In this document: one piece after another, positions 25,456 through 36,798 of the stretch
How positions within the stretch are numbered: the first letter of the stretch is position 1
Layout of the letters: each line of letters begins with the position of its first letter
Source of the DNA: Orbilia blumenaviensis
Taxonomy: Eukaryota; Ascomycota; Orbiliomycetes; Orbiliales; Orbiliaceae
Assembly: GCA_036872755.1 (NCBI GenBank)
Contig: JAVHNS010000007.1
Location: forward strand, 620,001-684,000
Direction: 5' to 3'
Length of the DNA: 64,000 bases
Notes under the pieces: model-generated
The model's input: the letters and a program-made list of their open reading frames with translations, nothing else
What the model was told of the DNA's origin: nothing
The model's database searches: none
Program-made: the position numbers and the translations under genes

Positions 25456-27427
25456 GATGTTCTTTTTTTTTTTCTGTCTGTCTATCCTCCTTCTTCTTCT
25501 CCTCCAGGTAAAAAAATATATATTTTTTTAAAAAATAAAACGAAGGTTGGGAAGCTGTCCTTTGTTCTTGGAGAAAGAGGAGGAGAAAGCTAGGTAAGTA
25601 AAGTAGCTACTACTTAAATAAGTAAGAAGTAGCAGCAATGCGATGCAATGAGGAGGCCAGGCCCAGGTCGACTCCGCACTTCGAACGAACAGACCGAATA
25701 AACGAAACGAACGGAAAACCCCCCCAAAAGCAAAGTGCAAATACGCACTGCTTCAAAACAAACAAACAGACGAACAGACGATTATATATAATAAATACTA
25801 TAAGATAATAAAGTAAAATAAAACGAGATAACAATCAATACCCGGGGGACGGGAAAGGGGGGGAATACAGAAGAGAAACCGAAATATAAAAAAAAAGGAC
25901 CAAAGATAGAGAGATAGATAAAAAAATAAAAAAAAGACCAACCTTTCGTTTTGTTTGTAAGTAAGTAGGTATGTGGATGAATCAGACTGTCGTAATTGCT
26001 GGAACCGTGAACCAGAGCTGCGGGTAGCTAGCTATCTTAGCTACCTCTGTTCGGTATCTACCTAGCTTGGACAGGTAGAGAATGCTGGATGCAGAACTAT
26101 AGAACTACGGTACAAGCAGTTCTAGTTCTATCGGGGGGCCGCCGGGCGGGGGGGGAGGTAAGGGTTAAGTGAGATCTGATCTGATATCGATATCGATATC
26201 GTACGAAAAGATGTCAGCGATATGTCAGTGCAGCTTTTCGCATGTGAATTGCAGGGTAAGTAAGTAAGTAAGTAAGAGGTAAGTAAGTAATAGACAATAA
26301 CAATGCCTTCTCCCGGAAGAAGGAACGTTGTACGTTATACGTTATACGTTAAAAAATGCAAATGCGGTCCAACATCAGTTGCAACCTGATCTTGATCTTG
26401 ATTCGGGGGCTAGTTGATAGTTAACAGCTAACCACCTTACTTAGCAGCCAAGGTAGCTCGCGTGAAAGGGACGGTGACACCGGAATCGTCATATGCATTC
26501 CCGAAACCAGAAAGGAACAAAACATAAGCTCAAACTCTCTATTGATCCAAAAAAGGTACTCACCTGCCTGAGATCCGAAGTAAATAGGTAAGTACCCAAG
26601 TACGGGGGTAGTTAGTTAGTTGGGATCCGGATAGCTATGAGTGTAAGATAGATATCCAGAAGAGCGACCGTGGTTTTGGTTTTGGTTTCTGTCTCGGTCT
26701 TGGTTGCGATCAAACCAAAATTATATAGCGCATGTGGGTATTCTTCTGTTATGAGGTGCGCAGTGAGAGATGGCCGTTGCATTGAAACGTGCCCCGTCCA
26801 TCCCATCCCCATCCACATCCAATCCTATCCAATCCTATCCTATCCCTCATCCCAGAACAACTATCCCCCCCCCCCCCCCCGCCTCAATTACAAAACACCG
26901 CAAGCGCAAGGCATGGCCACTGTATTAGTTATTACTAGTGGTTGTGGTATGTATGTATCATCTCATATGCTCATGCAAGCAGATGCACATCTTCTCCCCC
27001 CCTTCTTCTTCTTCAACCCTCGCGACCTCATGGCAGCCAGTCAATCAAAAAATACAACAAGTCCAACGCAGTCAAAATAACATAACGCAATAATACCCTT
27101 ATTATCATTTACTGATATGTGGATATGTAGAATCAATGGATGTTGATAGTAATAATAAAAGTAATAAATATATCTGTATTTCGTCCCCCCCATCGCTTAA
27201 TATGAGTATATATACACATACACTCCCAAATAATAATTACACTATAAATAATAATAATATACTAAATAATATACCACGTCTACCTATGTACACCGTATCC
27301 ATCGTATCCTATCCCTCGTTGTGTGTGTGTGCGTGTGTGTCGGAAACCAGAAAAATAAGAAGAGAAAAGAGGATAGAAGAAAGAGGATAGAAGAAAGAGG
27401 ATAGAAGAAAGAAAGAAGAAGACACGC
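25456..27427. other. Intergenic
   Basis: MVP1 upstream region and EDC3 3' region. It contains GTAA units at 26255-26276, an ATCGAT palindromic repeat near 26184-26200, a C16 run at 26865-26880 and AGGATAGAAGAAAG repeats at about 27370-27412. No gene is supported. Confidence 0.5.
26865..26880 (+). repeat. C16 homopolymer
   Basis: An uninterrupted run of 16 C in the EDC3 3' intergenic region, next to CCTATCCAAT-type short repeats. Confidence 0.8.
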
Positions 27428-30181
27428 TCAGAGGATATACTCAATCGCAGAAACCCACTCCGCTCCAAACTCCACCCCGTGCCTCCGTCGGCTCCCATAC
27501 TTCCTCCACGCCGTATTCGGAATCCCTATATCAACCACATGTAAATTCCACCCCGACCCAACCGTCTGCAACGCCGCCCGCACTCCCGTCTTCGGCGCCC
27601 CCATGCACACCACAAACTTCGCCTCAATGTAAAACCGCTCCGAGTCATCTAGCGTCGTCACCTCTCCTGTCCATATGTTAGCTTTCAAATCTGTATATGA
27701 AAACAATTTGATAAAAGGGATGTGAAAAGGGGGGAGGGTGGGTGTGTACCAGTAGACCCGTCAATGCCGGACGGCACGTCGATGCTCATGATTTGTGCCT
27801 TGCTCGCATTCGCAAACTTCACAAGCTCAAACAGCGACGCCTGATCCGGCAGCCTCAAATCCTCAAATCCCACATGCATCCCCAGTAACCCGTCAATGAT
27901 CAACTCCGGCGGCGAATCCAGCGACTGTAACTTATACGATAGCTCATTCCAATGCGCCAGCCTCCCGCCAGCATTTCGGAATATTTGGATCTGCCTCCGC
28001 AGGTGCTATACATATCCCATAAATAGGTTAGCATCCAACCAAATTCATATCATGTCAATAATTTTTTTCTGGTATGAAGAGAATGTGGACATACGTCAAG
28101 TAACTCCTCCTCCCTCTCCAGCCCCAGCACGCAAATCAACACCCTAACATGATGGTTCTTCAAATGTCTCCCCGCAGCAACCGCCCTAGCCCCACTCTTA
28201 TTGTTCCCAGCGAACACAAGAACGACAGGTAATGAGTTATGATTCCCGCTGTGCAATCGCTTCCCGAACGCCTGAATAGCAACCTGTGCAATCCCACGCC
28301 CCGCATTCTCAGACATCATATCATCAGTCAGCCCCAGATCCACCTCTGCAATCCTCTCCACATCCAGCATCTGTAGAGGTGAAACCACAGGACACGGCCT
28401 TGATGACGTTTTCAGTCTTAGGATTGGTTTTGCCTTTGCATCGCTGCTATTAGCCAGCTGCTCGGCTCGCCCACCTCCAGACCCCATACCACTCGAGATG
28501 TTGGGCGATATCCTGCCAGAGACGTTCACGCTAGCCTTCCTAAGGAGCTTAGACCCGTGCCTAGCAGGTCGCGTCATCCCTCTTCTCGAGCTGCGTCCGC
28601 TCCCAGGTTCCTCCTCATCATCCGACGAACTCGATGCAAAATCCGGTCCCTTCTTCAAAAAGCTATTATCATTCCACGTCTCCCGGTCCGCCAGAGAAGT
28701 TCCATTCGCATATGTCCCAAGCACGTTCTCCGAATTCTTGAAGTTCTTGCGAATGGACGGGATCTCCGTCGTCCCCTGAGGCCGTTTGTTGAACGAAATC
28801 AAGCGGTCTTCAACTGCCGTCGTATCCTCTATTTCGATCTGCGAGAAAACCGCCTTCTTGTCAAATCGATCCAGGTTCCCTTGGAAATCAAACTCGGTGT
28901 CCTTGATCCCCGTGACATCTTCCGTTGCCCAGCCGTCACTATTCTGGTATCTGTGGCGACGTACGGGGCCGGAGTTATCACGTCCACCGTAGCTATCGCG
29001 GCCCCTTCGTTGGTTGGGGTTACCATTGTTCCGCGGGTGCGATGGTCGATTTACAAAGCTTCCAGTGTCGGGATCCCTTCTGCCTCTCCTGGCTCGGCTG
29101 TCCGTGTGTCTCCTAGGTTGGTGGGGAGCCTGACTGTCGTCGGTTTCCTCAAACGCACTGGAGTCGACTGCATCCCCCAACTTGAGTTTCGAGAACGGCG
29201 ATGTAAGAGCCGGTGTAGTAAATGGTGGTCGTGTGACTGTGGTCGTAGTAATGTTGCTATTGTCCTTCCCTTGTGATATGTTTGTGGGAGCAGAAATCGG
29301 TTTCGAGATGGGCTTCGAGGTATTCGGGGGAGCGCCCTGTATTCCTTTTGATGGCGAAGCTGCCGGTAGTAATGGAGCGACCGGGAAGGATAGAGTGGGG
29401 GGTGGAGGTGGGAGCTGTGTCTTCAAAGGAGAGGCCTGTGCTTGTGCTTGTGCCTGTATTTGTGGCTGGGATTGTGGCTGGGGTTGAGTGGCAGGTCTCT
29501 GAGGACGACCGACGGATACGATTGCCGGATCGTAGAACGGCTTCTTCACTGGTTGCTGGGGCTTCATTTGAGGTTGAGATTGGGAAGTAGTGGTCTGAGG
29601 CGGTGGGGGTGGGATAGAGGGTTGGATTGGGGGCATTGGGGGCATCTGAGGATGCATTGGGATCTGAGGCGGCGGGAAGCCATAGGAGGGGGGCGGTTGG
29701 GGTAAATTCATGCCTCCCGGTGGGGGGAACTGTTGCTGATGAGGGCGAGATTGAGGTTGAGGTTGAATTGGAGGTTGAGGTCGAGATTGAGGTGGGGGCG
29801 GCTGCTGAGGGTAGGACTGATGATAGCTCGCAGCAGGGCCAGTAGGTGTACGAGCGGCCAGAGACGGTTCGGCGGGACCATCGTCGAGGACTTCGATTTC
29901 TCCGATACCGTTCCCGTCAATTTGATAGAACGGATAAGGGATTCCAGAAATAGTATCGAATGCTGTTTTTTTTTTTTTCATTTCATTTCATCGATCGTTA
30001 GTATCTATATCGCTCAATTGGATTCTACTCAGTAGAAATAAGGCCAGGTGGGGGGTAATTGGATAGTTGCGAAAATACCATTGGTGAGAGTAAGGCTAGA
30101 ACCCTCGAGAGTACCGACAGTTCCCTCAATGATGGGACCGGCTTTGAGGGTCACACGCACGGTGTAACCGAAGAAGCTCAT
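27428..30181 (-). CDS. edc3: Enhancer of mRNA decapping Edc3
   Basis: Edc3 is a P-body scaffold that activates Dcp2 decapping and binds Dhh1. Exons 30181-30079, 29962-28095, 28005-27750 and 27690-27428 give 829 residues. The N-terminal LSm domain begins SFFGYTVRVTLKAGPIIEGT and is split by an intron with a GTATTT donor and an ACTAAC branch. A large Pro/Gln-rich disordered linker follows (about residues 60-270). The FDF motif that binds Dhh1 is visible as TEFDFQGNLDRFDKKAVF (near residue 395), preceded by an RGRRD/RNNGNPNQRRGRD basic patch. The C-terminal YjeF_N (Rossmann-like dimerisation) domain starts near DLGLTDDMMSENAGRGIAQ and includes VVLVFAGNNKSGARAVAAGR and IDVPSGIDGSTG. All expected modules are present and in order. 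It is divergently oriented from PIF1. Confidence 0.95.
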
Positions 30182-31166
30182 GGTGTTTGTAGATGGATGT
30201 TTGTAAGGATCCTGTTTGCCGATGATGATGGTGATGCCGGAATTTCTTATTTTCGGATGTTTCTTTTCGCGATTGATCGATTGATCGATTGATATATTAA
30301 TTGACGAATGGGATTATGAATTGGTAGGATAAGTAAGAGTGGATGGATATGTTGATTGATGGATGGAGTCTCGTGGGATTGAGGTTGAATTGTTTCGTGT
30401 GCACCTGCCAGGCGATCAAGCCGACATGCGCATGCTGGCTGGAGAGACAGTTGCAGGCGAGGAAGAGGGAGAGAGAATTGACTTTCGTTAGCCAAAGGAC
30501 AAGCAAGTACTACTAATAATAATTACCGCCAGAAAGGAGTAATCTGGATGATGAAGCCGATGATGATGAGGTTGGAGAGATGAGGATGGATGTGTGTGGT
30601 GGTAGTGGAGAAGGGGAGTAAATGGGAATGAAAGAAAGAAGGGTTCAGAAATCTGAGACGGTTGTGAAGCTGAAGCTCAGCGGGCATCCCTGCCCCGCCA
30701 TCAGATTCAACGGACAACAGAGAGCGCACCTCAGACGGGGGGTATACTAAGTAAGTAGGTCCCACCCGGATATCTGTTACAACCCTCACACACACACAGC
30801 TCCCCGGGGAACCACAACAGTCCCCTAATCTACCTAATTAGTCATCAGTAAGCTGTCCATCCTTAACTGTTAACCCCGGTAAGGTCACGTGAGAGCATGT
30901 TTGTTGTTTCCGGGCCATGGCAAGCAGGTGGGTAAGAAGAAAAAAACTCTGAACGCGACAGAGCAAGCAGGAAGATTTCTTAGGAAGAGCTCCCTTGAAA
31001 ACACTTTCTCTGCTTATATAATACACTACGTACATGTACATGCTACTGCTACATGCTCAGAATTCACGATCGCTACTCAAGATGTATGCCCAATCTACAA
31101 ATACCACTCTGACTTAATCATAAAACCGAGCAGGTATATGGCAGCGGCGGCGGTAGCAACTTTTAG
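30182..31166. promoter_or_regulatory. Shared upstream region of EDC3 and PIF1
   Basis: A 985-bp stretch lies between the divergent ATGs of EDC3 and PIF1. It holds GATT/GATG-rich repeats near 30270-30370 and an ACTTACTTAGTATACC stretch about 400 bp before PIF1. Any promoter element is inferred from position only. Confidence 0.4.
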
Positions 31167-34100
31167 ATGTGGCGTGGGCTGCGTCGTGTCCGGGCGGTGA
31201 CCGCGGTGGGCTGCCAATCCCAATCTCCATTCCCCTTTCGGACCGCGTCTCCTCCAAAACACCAAAACACCACCCAAAGAAGACATCTCCACCTGTCTTC
31301 CCTGTTCTCTCGATACCTCATCTCTTCTCCTCCTCCTCCTCCTCCTTCTTCTTCCTCCTCTTCTTTTCCCTCTCCCTTGTTCTGGCCCCTCGATATCCTC
31401 CCACCACATAATCTAACATCGTCATCATCATCATCATCGTTACCATTGTCAATACCAATACTATCACCATCAGCATTACAACCACCATTCCCAACATTGC
31501 CCTTCCAAGGGTCATCATCCTCCTCCTTCTTTTCCTCGTCGTCAGACATCCTCTCCATACCGACCATGTTCAAACGAAATCCCACCACCACCAATAGTAC
31601 TAATACAATCAATAACAATGGCAGCAGTAGCAGTAATAATAACACCAATGCCGTCAAAAGCAATGGCGCTCCAAAGCAAGCCACCCTCTCCTTCGCCAAC
31701 AAACCATTCCAACGACCAGGCCTCCTCAGCTCCACCAGACCCGGTCCCGGAAAGCCCCTCCCGGCCTCCAGCCTAAACGCTCTACCATCTCGTGTACCTC
31801 CTCAACATCACCAATCGAGGCCATCTCCTTCAAGCAATGGTTTCTTAAAATCTAGCGGCGCTAGTACTACCATCATCAATAATACTCCTACATTAGCCTC
31901 TACATCTCAACGTTCCTCTTTAGGAAAAAGAGCTGCTGGTTCCCAACAAGCGCTTCGTCGGGCGCTACAGTCCGAGAACTCCTTCTCGGAAGAACCATCT
32001 ACCAAATTCAACGATGATAAAGCACCTCTGACTGCAAAGGATGCTCTCAAGAGCGCCGTCAACTGCTGGGACGAAGACGACTTTGAGTTCGATGATATGG
32101 ATCTCCTTGAGGCCGGCTTGACCTCTACCAAACCTGCTACTACTACCGCCAAAACAACAACAACAATAACGTCCTCAAACCCTACAAAACCGGTCCTGTC
32201 AACACCTATACCCCGTAACGTCTCTGCCAAACAAAAATCACCACCATCGAACTCAGCCAACCTGTGGAAAAAACAATTCGAACTGACACCAGAAGTCAAG
32301 GAGGACCCCCAGCCAGTTGAGCCAGCTCCCAAGAAGCGCCGAACGCTCCCATGGAAGGTCAAACAGCAGGATGCTGAACTCGCTGCCATCCTCCCACCGG
32401 ACCCACCAAAGCCTGTAGAAACTCCACAACCCACAAAAACAGCGCCATGGGATAAGTCCGCCTCGGCCGTCAAAGCGGCCAAGATAGACCTCAAAGGCAA
32501 ACTTCAGCAGCAAAAGCGTGCCATTTCCACATCCAGTCTCGGCGGCCAGCAGAGCTCAACATTACGCGGTAGCAAGCCTACCAAACACTATATGAGCAAT
32601 GAGCAAATGCACGTTTTGGATATGGTTGTCAATGAAGGGGAGAGTGTGTTCTTTACTGGTTCGGCCGGTACAGGAAAGTCGGTACTGCTAAGGGAGATTA
32701 TCACTGGGCTTAGGAAGAAGCACAAGAATTACGATTCGGTCGCTATCACGGCGTCCACCGGTTTGGCAGCTTGCAATATTGGAGGTGTCACCCTTCATTC
32801 TTTCTCGGGTATCGGACTGGGTAGGGAGTCTGTTGAACAGCTAGTCAAAAAGATCCGCCGTGTTCCAAAGTCGAAGTCAAGGTGGTCGCGCACCAAGGTT
32901 CTCATCATCGATGAAGTCAGTATGGTGGATGGCGACCTTTTCGACAAGCTGGAAGGCGTAGCGAGAACTCTCAAGAACAACGGCAGGCCGTTCGGTGGGA
33001 TCCAATTGGTTGTTACTGGCGATTTCTTCCAGTTACCGCCCGTCCCCGACAATGGCAAGGCAGCCAAATTCGCCTTCGAGGCAAATACTTGGTCCAACTG
33101 TGTCGACCACACGATCTTGCTTACACACATCTTCAGACAGAAGGACCCCGTCTTCGCCGGTATGCTTAACGAGATGCGGCTGGGAATGTTGAGTCCTGCG
33201 TCTATTGCCAACTTCAAGAAGCTGAACCGTAAACTGGAATTCGATGATGGTCTACAAGCCACCGAGCTCTTCCCAACTCGCAGGGAAGTCGACAACGCTA
33301 ATGCGAAACAATTACGAGGGTTGCCCGGTGAGGTTTATACCTACGCAGCAATTGACGAATCCGCGATATTGGACCAGCAACAGAGGGAGAAGCTGCTGTC
33401 GAACTGCATGGCACCACCGATTCTAGAGCTGAAGAAGGGGGCGCAGGTGATGTTGGTGAAGAATATGGATGAAACACTGGTGAACGGATCGTTAGGCCGC
33501 ATCGTCGCGTTTATGAGCGAGAAGACGTATAGTCTGGTACAGGATGAGCTTCCCGGTGGTGAGGATGCGATTTTTGGTTCGCAGGGTGAGCCGTTCGAGC
33601 TCAGAGATCGGTCGGATAAGGAGAGGATGATATTTGAGAGGTATGCGAGTGAGCAGAGCGCTACGAATACGGTGAAGAAGTATCCGTTGGTGCAGTGGAG
33701 TATTGCGGATGGAACGCAGAGGAGGACCCTAATGCTACCTGAGGCGTGGAAGTTTGAGTTGCCAACTGGGGAGGTGCAGGCTTCGAGGAAGCAGGTGCCG
33801 TTGATTTTGGCGTGGGCGTTGTCGATCCATAAAGCGCAGGGGCAGACATTGGATCGGGTCAAAGTGGACCTCAATAAGGTATGCATCTTTTTTTTTTTCC
33901 CGGCTCACTTATCCAATTTTATTTATTATTTTGGCATTTTAATTACGCAGGGAGGGAGATCGGATTTTTGCTAACGCGGGGTAAAAAACAGGTGTTCGAG
34001 AAGGGACAAGCATATGTTGCGCTCAGCCGAGCGACGACGCAGGAAGGGCTGCAGGTTTTGGGATTTGATGCGAGGAAGGTTATGGCGCACGAGAAGGTCC

Positions 34101-34327
34101 GGGTGTTCTACAAGAGTCTGACGTCTGCCGAGGCAGCGGTCCGGGCAGCGGCAGCCCCTGCGCCACAGGCTACCGCCTCTACCTCTGCCTCTGCCTCTAC
34201 TTCTGCGAGGGGTAAGGTTCAGAGTCTGAATGAGGATGACTTCCCGGATGACGAGGATGTGCTTGAGGCGGTCGGCTTGGGGGGTGCTGGTGGGTCTTCG
34301 CGGTTGAAGAAGTTCGCGTACTCGTGA
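31167..34327 (+). CDS. pif1: Pif1 5'-3' DNA helicase (mitochondrial and nuclear forms likely)
   Basis: Pif1 unwinds G-quadruplexes and DNA/RNA hybrids, limits telomerase and maintains mtDNA. Exons 31167-33878 and 33992-34327 give 1015 residues; the intron has a GCTAAC branch. The first ATG opens an Arg-rich, acid-free leader ([15 protein letters not shown]) typical of a mitochondrial presequence. A second in-frame ATG at 31566 ([10 protein letters not shown], residue 134) would give a form without it, as in yeast Pif1. A long disordered region follows. The helicase core begins near residue 480: Walker A GSAGTGKS at 498-505, motif [16 protein letters not shown], motif [16 protein letters not shown], then late motifs [20 protein letters not shown] and, after the intron, [16 protein letters not shown]. 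The C-terminus is acidic, then LKKFAYS. No motif is missing. Confidence 0.95.
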
Positions 34328-36798
34328 TCACGCTTTTTGTATGGATTGCGGTTTCCTCTTCTTCTTTTTTTGGATCTTTTGAGGGTTTCGACCGGTATGC
34401 GACTTTTTATGATACTGGAGGTAATTATTGTCACTTATTTTCACTTTTCTTGCACGGCGTTTGATTGCATTGGAATGACTGTGTTCACGGAACTCTTCTC
34501 TCTACTACGCACACACACACACATTTTCTTCTGCGGCGCGATGGGGGAGTGTCTTTAGAATCATCACCGCTATTATTATTATCATCACATTATGATACAC
34601 TGTACAGTTGCTTAAGCACTTACTGCTTTGGCTAGCTAGCTTAGACCAAGACGAACTTGTAGGAAAAGGAAACTAACTAATTCAACGGCGTTTTTCCTTT
34701 TTTCTTTCTTTCTTCTTATTTTTTGTTTCTTCCCGGGTTGTATTACTACTTTGAAGTTTATAGATGTTTTAATCACTCGCATTTATCCCGACGAGTGATG
34801 GGGCCAGTATCTTCTCAGTATGCACGCATGCGTTCGTACAGCGTTTGAATCAAAAATGTATACATGTGGGGCCTGGAACGTCCGCGTCCTTGTTCTATGT
34901 AAGCTAAGCTAAGCTAGCACCCAGTTGAATCTAATTAAGCTAAGATATGATAAGTGTATGTATGTAAGGAACGGTCCGGCTCGGGGGCACATCTGCGATA
35001 TCGCACCGGTGTCGAGGGCTTTAATTAATTTTTTTTTCGCTCGCTTCAAAGATTTTTTATTTTATTTTTTAAGATGCGAGGCCGTACCTGGTCGGAACTC
35101 GCCTCGTCTCGAGGGTTCTTTCGATTGTACATACTTGTCTTATTTTGCTTTATTATTTTATTATTATTTTTTTGTTGAAATTTTTATGAATCCTGAACGG
35201 CGAATTGGGGGGTGGTTTATTATTACGCTTCTTGAATTCATTTCATATTGTGATCTTAGGAATTATAGAAAAAAAGAGAAAAAGAGGAAATAAAGATGGG
35301 GGGATCCGAATAGATCGATTACCAAAATTTTTGCGGGAATTAAAAAAAAAAATGTGAAAGTGAAAGCGAAATTCATGAATACGTGTAAGCTGCTTGCTGT
35401 TAGTGGTTTTCTCGGGCAATGGGCATTTCTCTGTCGCCAATCCCGTATGCCCGCCGACCATTCCCTTTCCAATTTTTTTGTTTTTTCAACCTGTTTTTTT
35501 CTTCAGCTTGTGAAAAAAAAAAAAAACTGACTTAGGTACGTAGGGAGGGATGCACGCATTTCGCCATCGGCGTTCTAGCGCCCCAAGACAGTGAAAGGGT
35601 ATGGTATTGCATTGGGCTTATGCACAACCATGGATTTTGTTTGTTCCGAAGAGAAAAGTCTTGGAAATAGTTTAGCGCGAATATAGGTTTATTTGGGGGT
35701 GTTCTTCGTCAGGCATGCTGCCGCCCTGACGTATTTTTCTCTCCCTCCCATTCTCTTATCAGACATCCCACCCATATTTCCGAATGTTAGGTGGTTTTTA
35801 GAATAAGAGAGGAAGGAGGGGGGTATATTTAGTCGACGAAGGTTTTAAAGGATAGGACCCAAGTAAGCTTCGTATACCCCAACGCAGCAGAGCAACAATA
35901 CACTACGCTTTTACCTATCCTCCGAAAGAGCGACTTCCTTTCCTCCGTTCCCAAGAAAGACGAATTGTGGGGACGTCCATTGGGATAATTCCCTTTTGTC
36001 AGAAAACGAAAAAGCTTACTTTGATTCCATTTTACTCTCCTTTCCTTTCTTTCTCTTCTCCGCTCTCCGCATTTTTTTCGAAAAAAAGCGGGATCGGTTC
36101 TGTTAGACGAAAAGGAAAAAGGAAAGAAGCTTGATTTGAATAAGCTTATCGTTTCCGTTTGGTTCGTTAGAGATTGAGATTCCGAGATCTAAGAGAGAGA
36201 GAGTGTGTGTGAGTGTGTGTGTGCCGTATCGTACATATCGCCGTATCTTGGGGAGTTTAAAAGCTGTCTATCTCTCTTCTCAGCTCTATCTGTTTAGTCG
36301 TCAGTTGTCAGTCGTCAGCCCATCAGTACCATATACTCGGTATATAAAAATTATATTATCTGTAAAAAAAATATAGAGAGAGAAGCCACCCCCAACGCAC
36401 AAACAGGCTGTGTTTGGATCGGACAGCCATCAAAAAAAGAAAAGAAAGAGACAGGGCAAAAAAAGAGGCCAGGAATTTGGGTTGGGTTGGGATTTGTGTC
36501 ATCGACCGAGAAAGACACCAGAGAAGAGAGCTCTTCCCTCCGTATAAACCCTTTTCCCGCTCACCGCTTTAAAATCTTCATTTCTTTAAAACCTCAAAAC
36601 TTTCTGATATCCAAAAAACTTCACAGCCAGCTGCGGGTTTTTTTCCTCTACTTCTTTCTCTTCCTCTATCGTTTTTTTATTTTTTATTTTTAATCTTCTT
36701 TTCCCTCTCAACGGCCCTCTCTTTCTTGAGTGTGCATCTTCCGGGCCTTTTACCTTGCTGCTGTGAATTATACAGCCAATTGACCCGAGTCATCCACA
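34328..36798. other. Intergenic
   Basis: PIF1 3' region and the leader/promoter of the NDE1-like gene. It has several T and A runs and GT/GA repeats near 36190-36222. From about 36030 to 36798 it is a pyrimidine-rich probable leader. No gene is seen. Confidence 0.5.
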
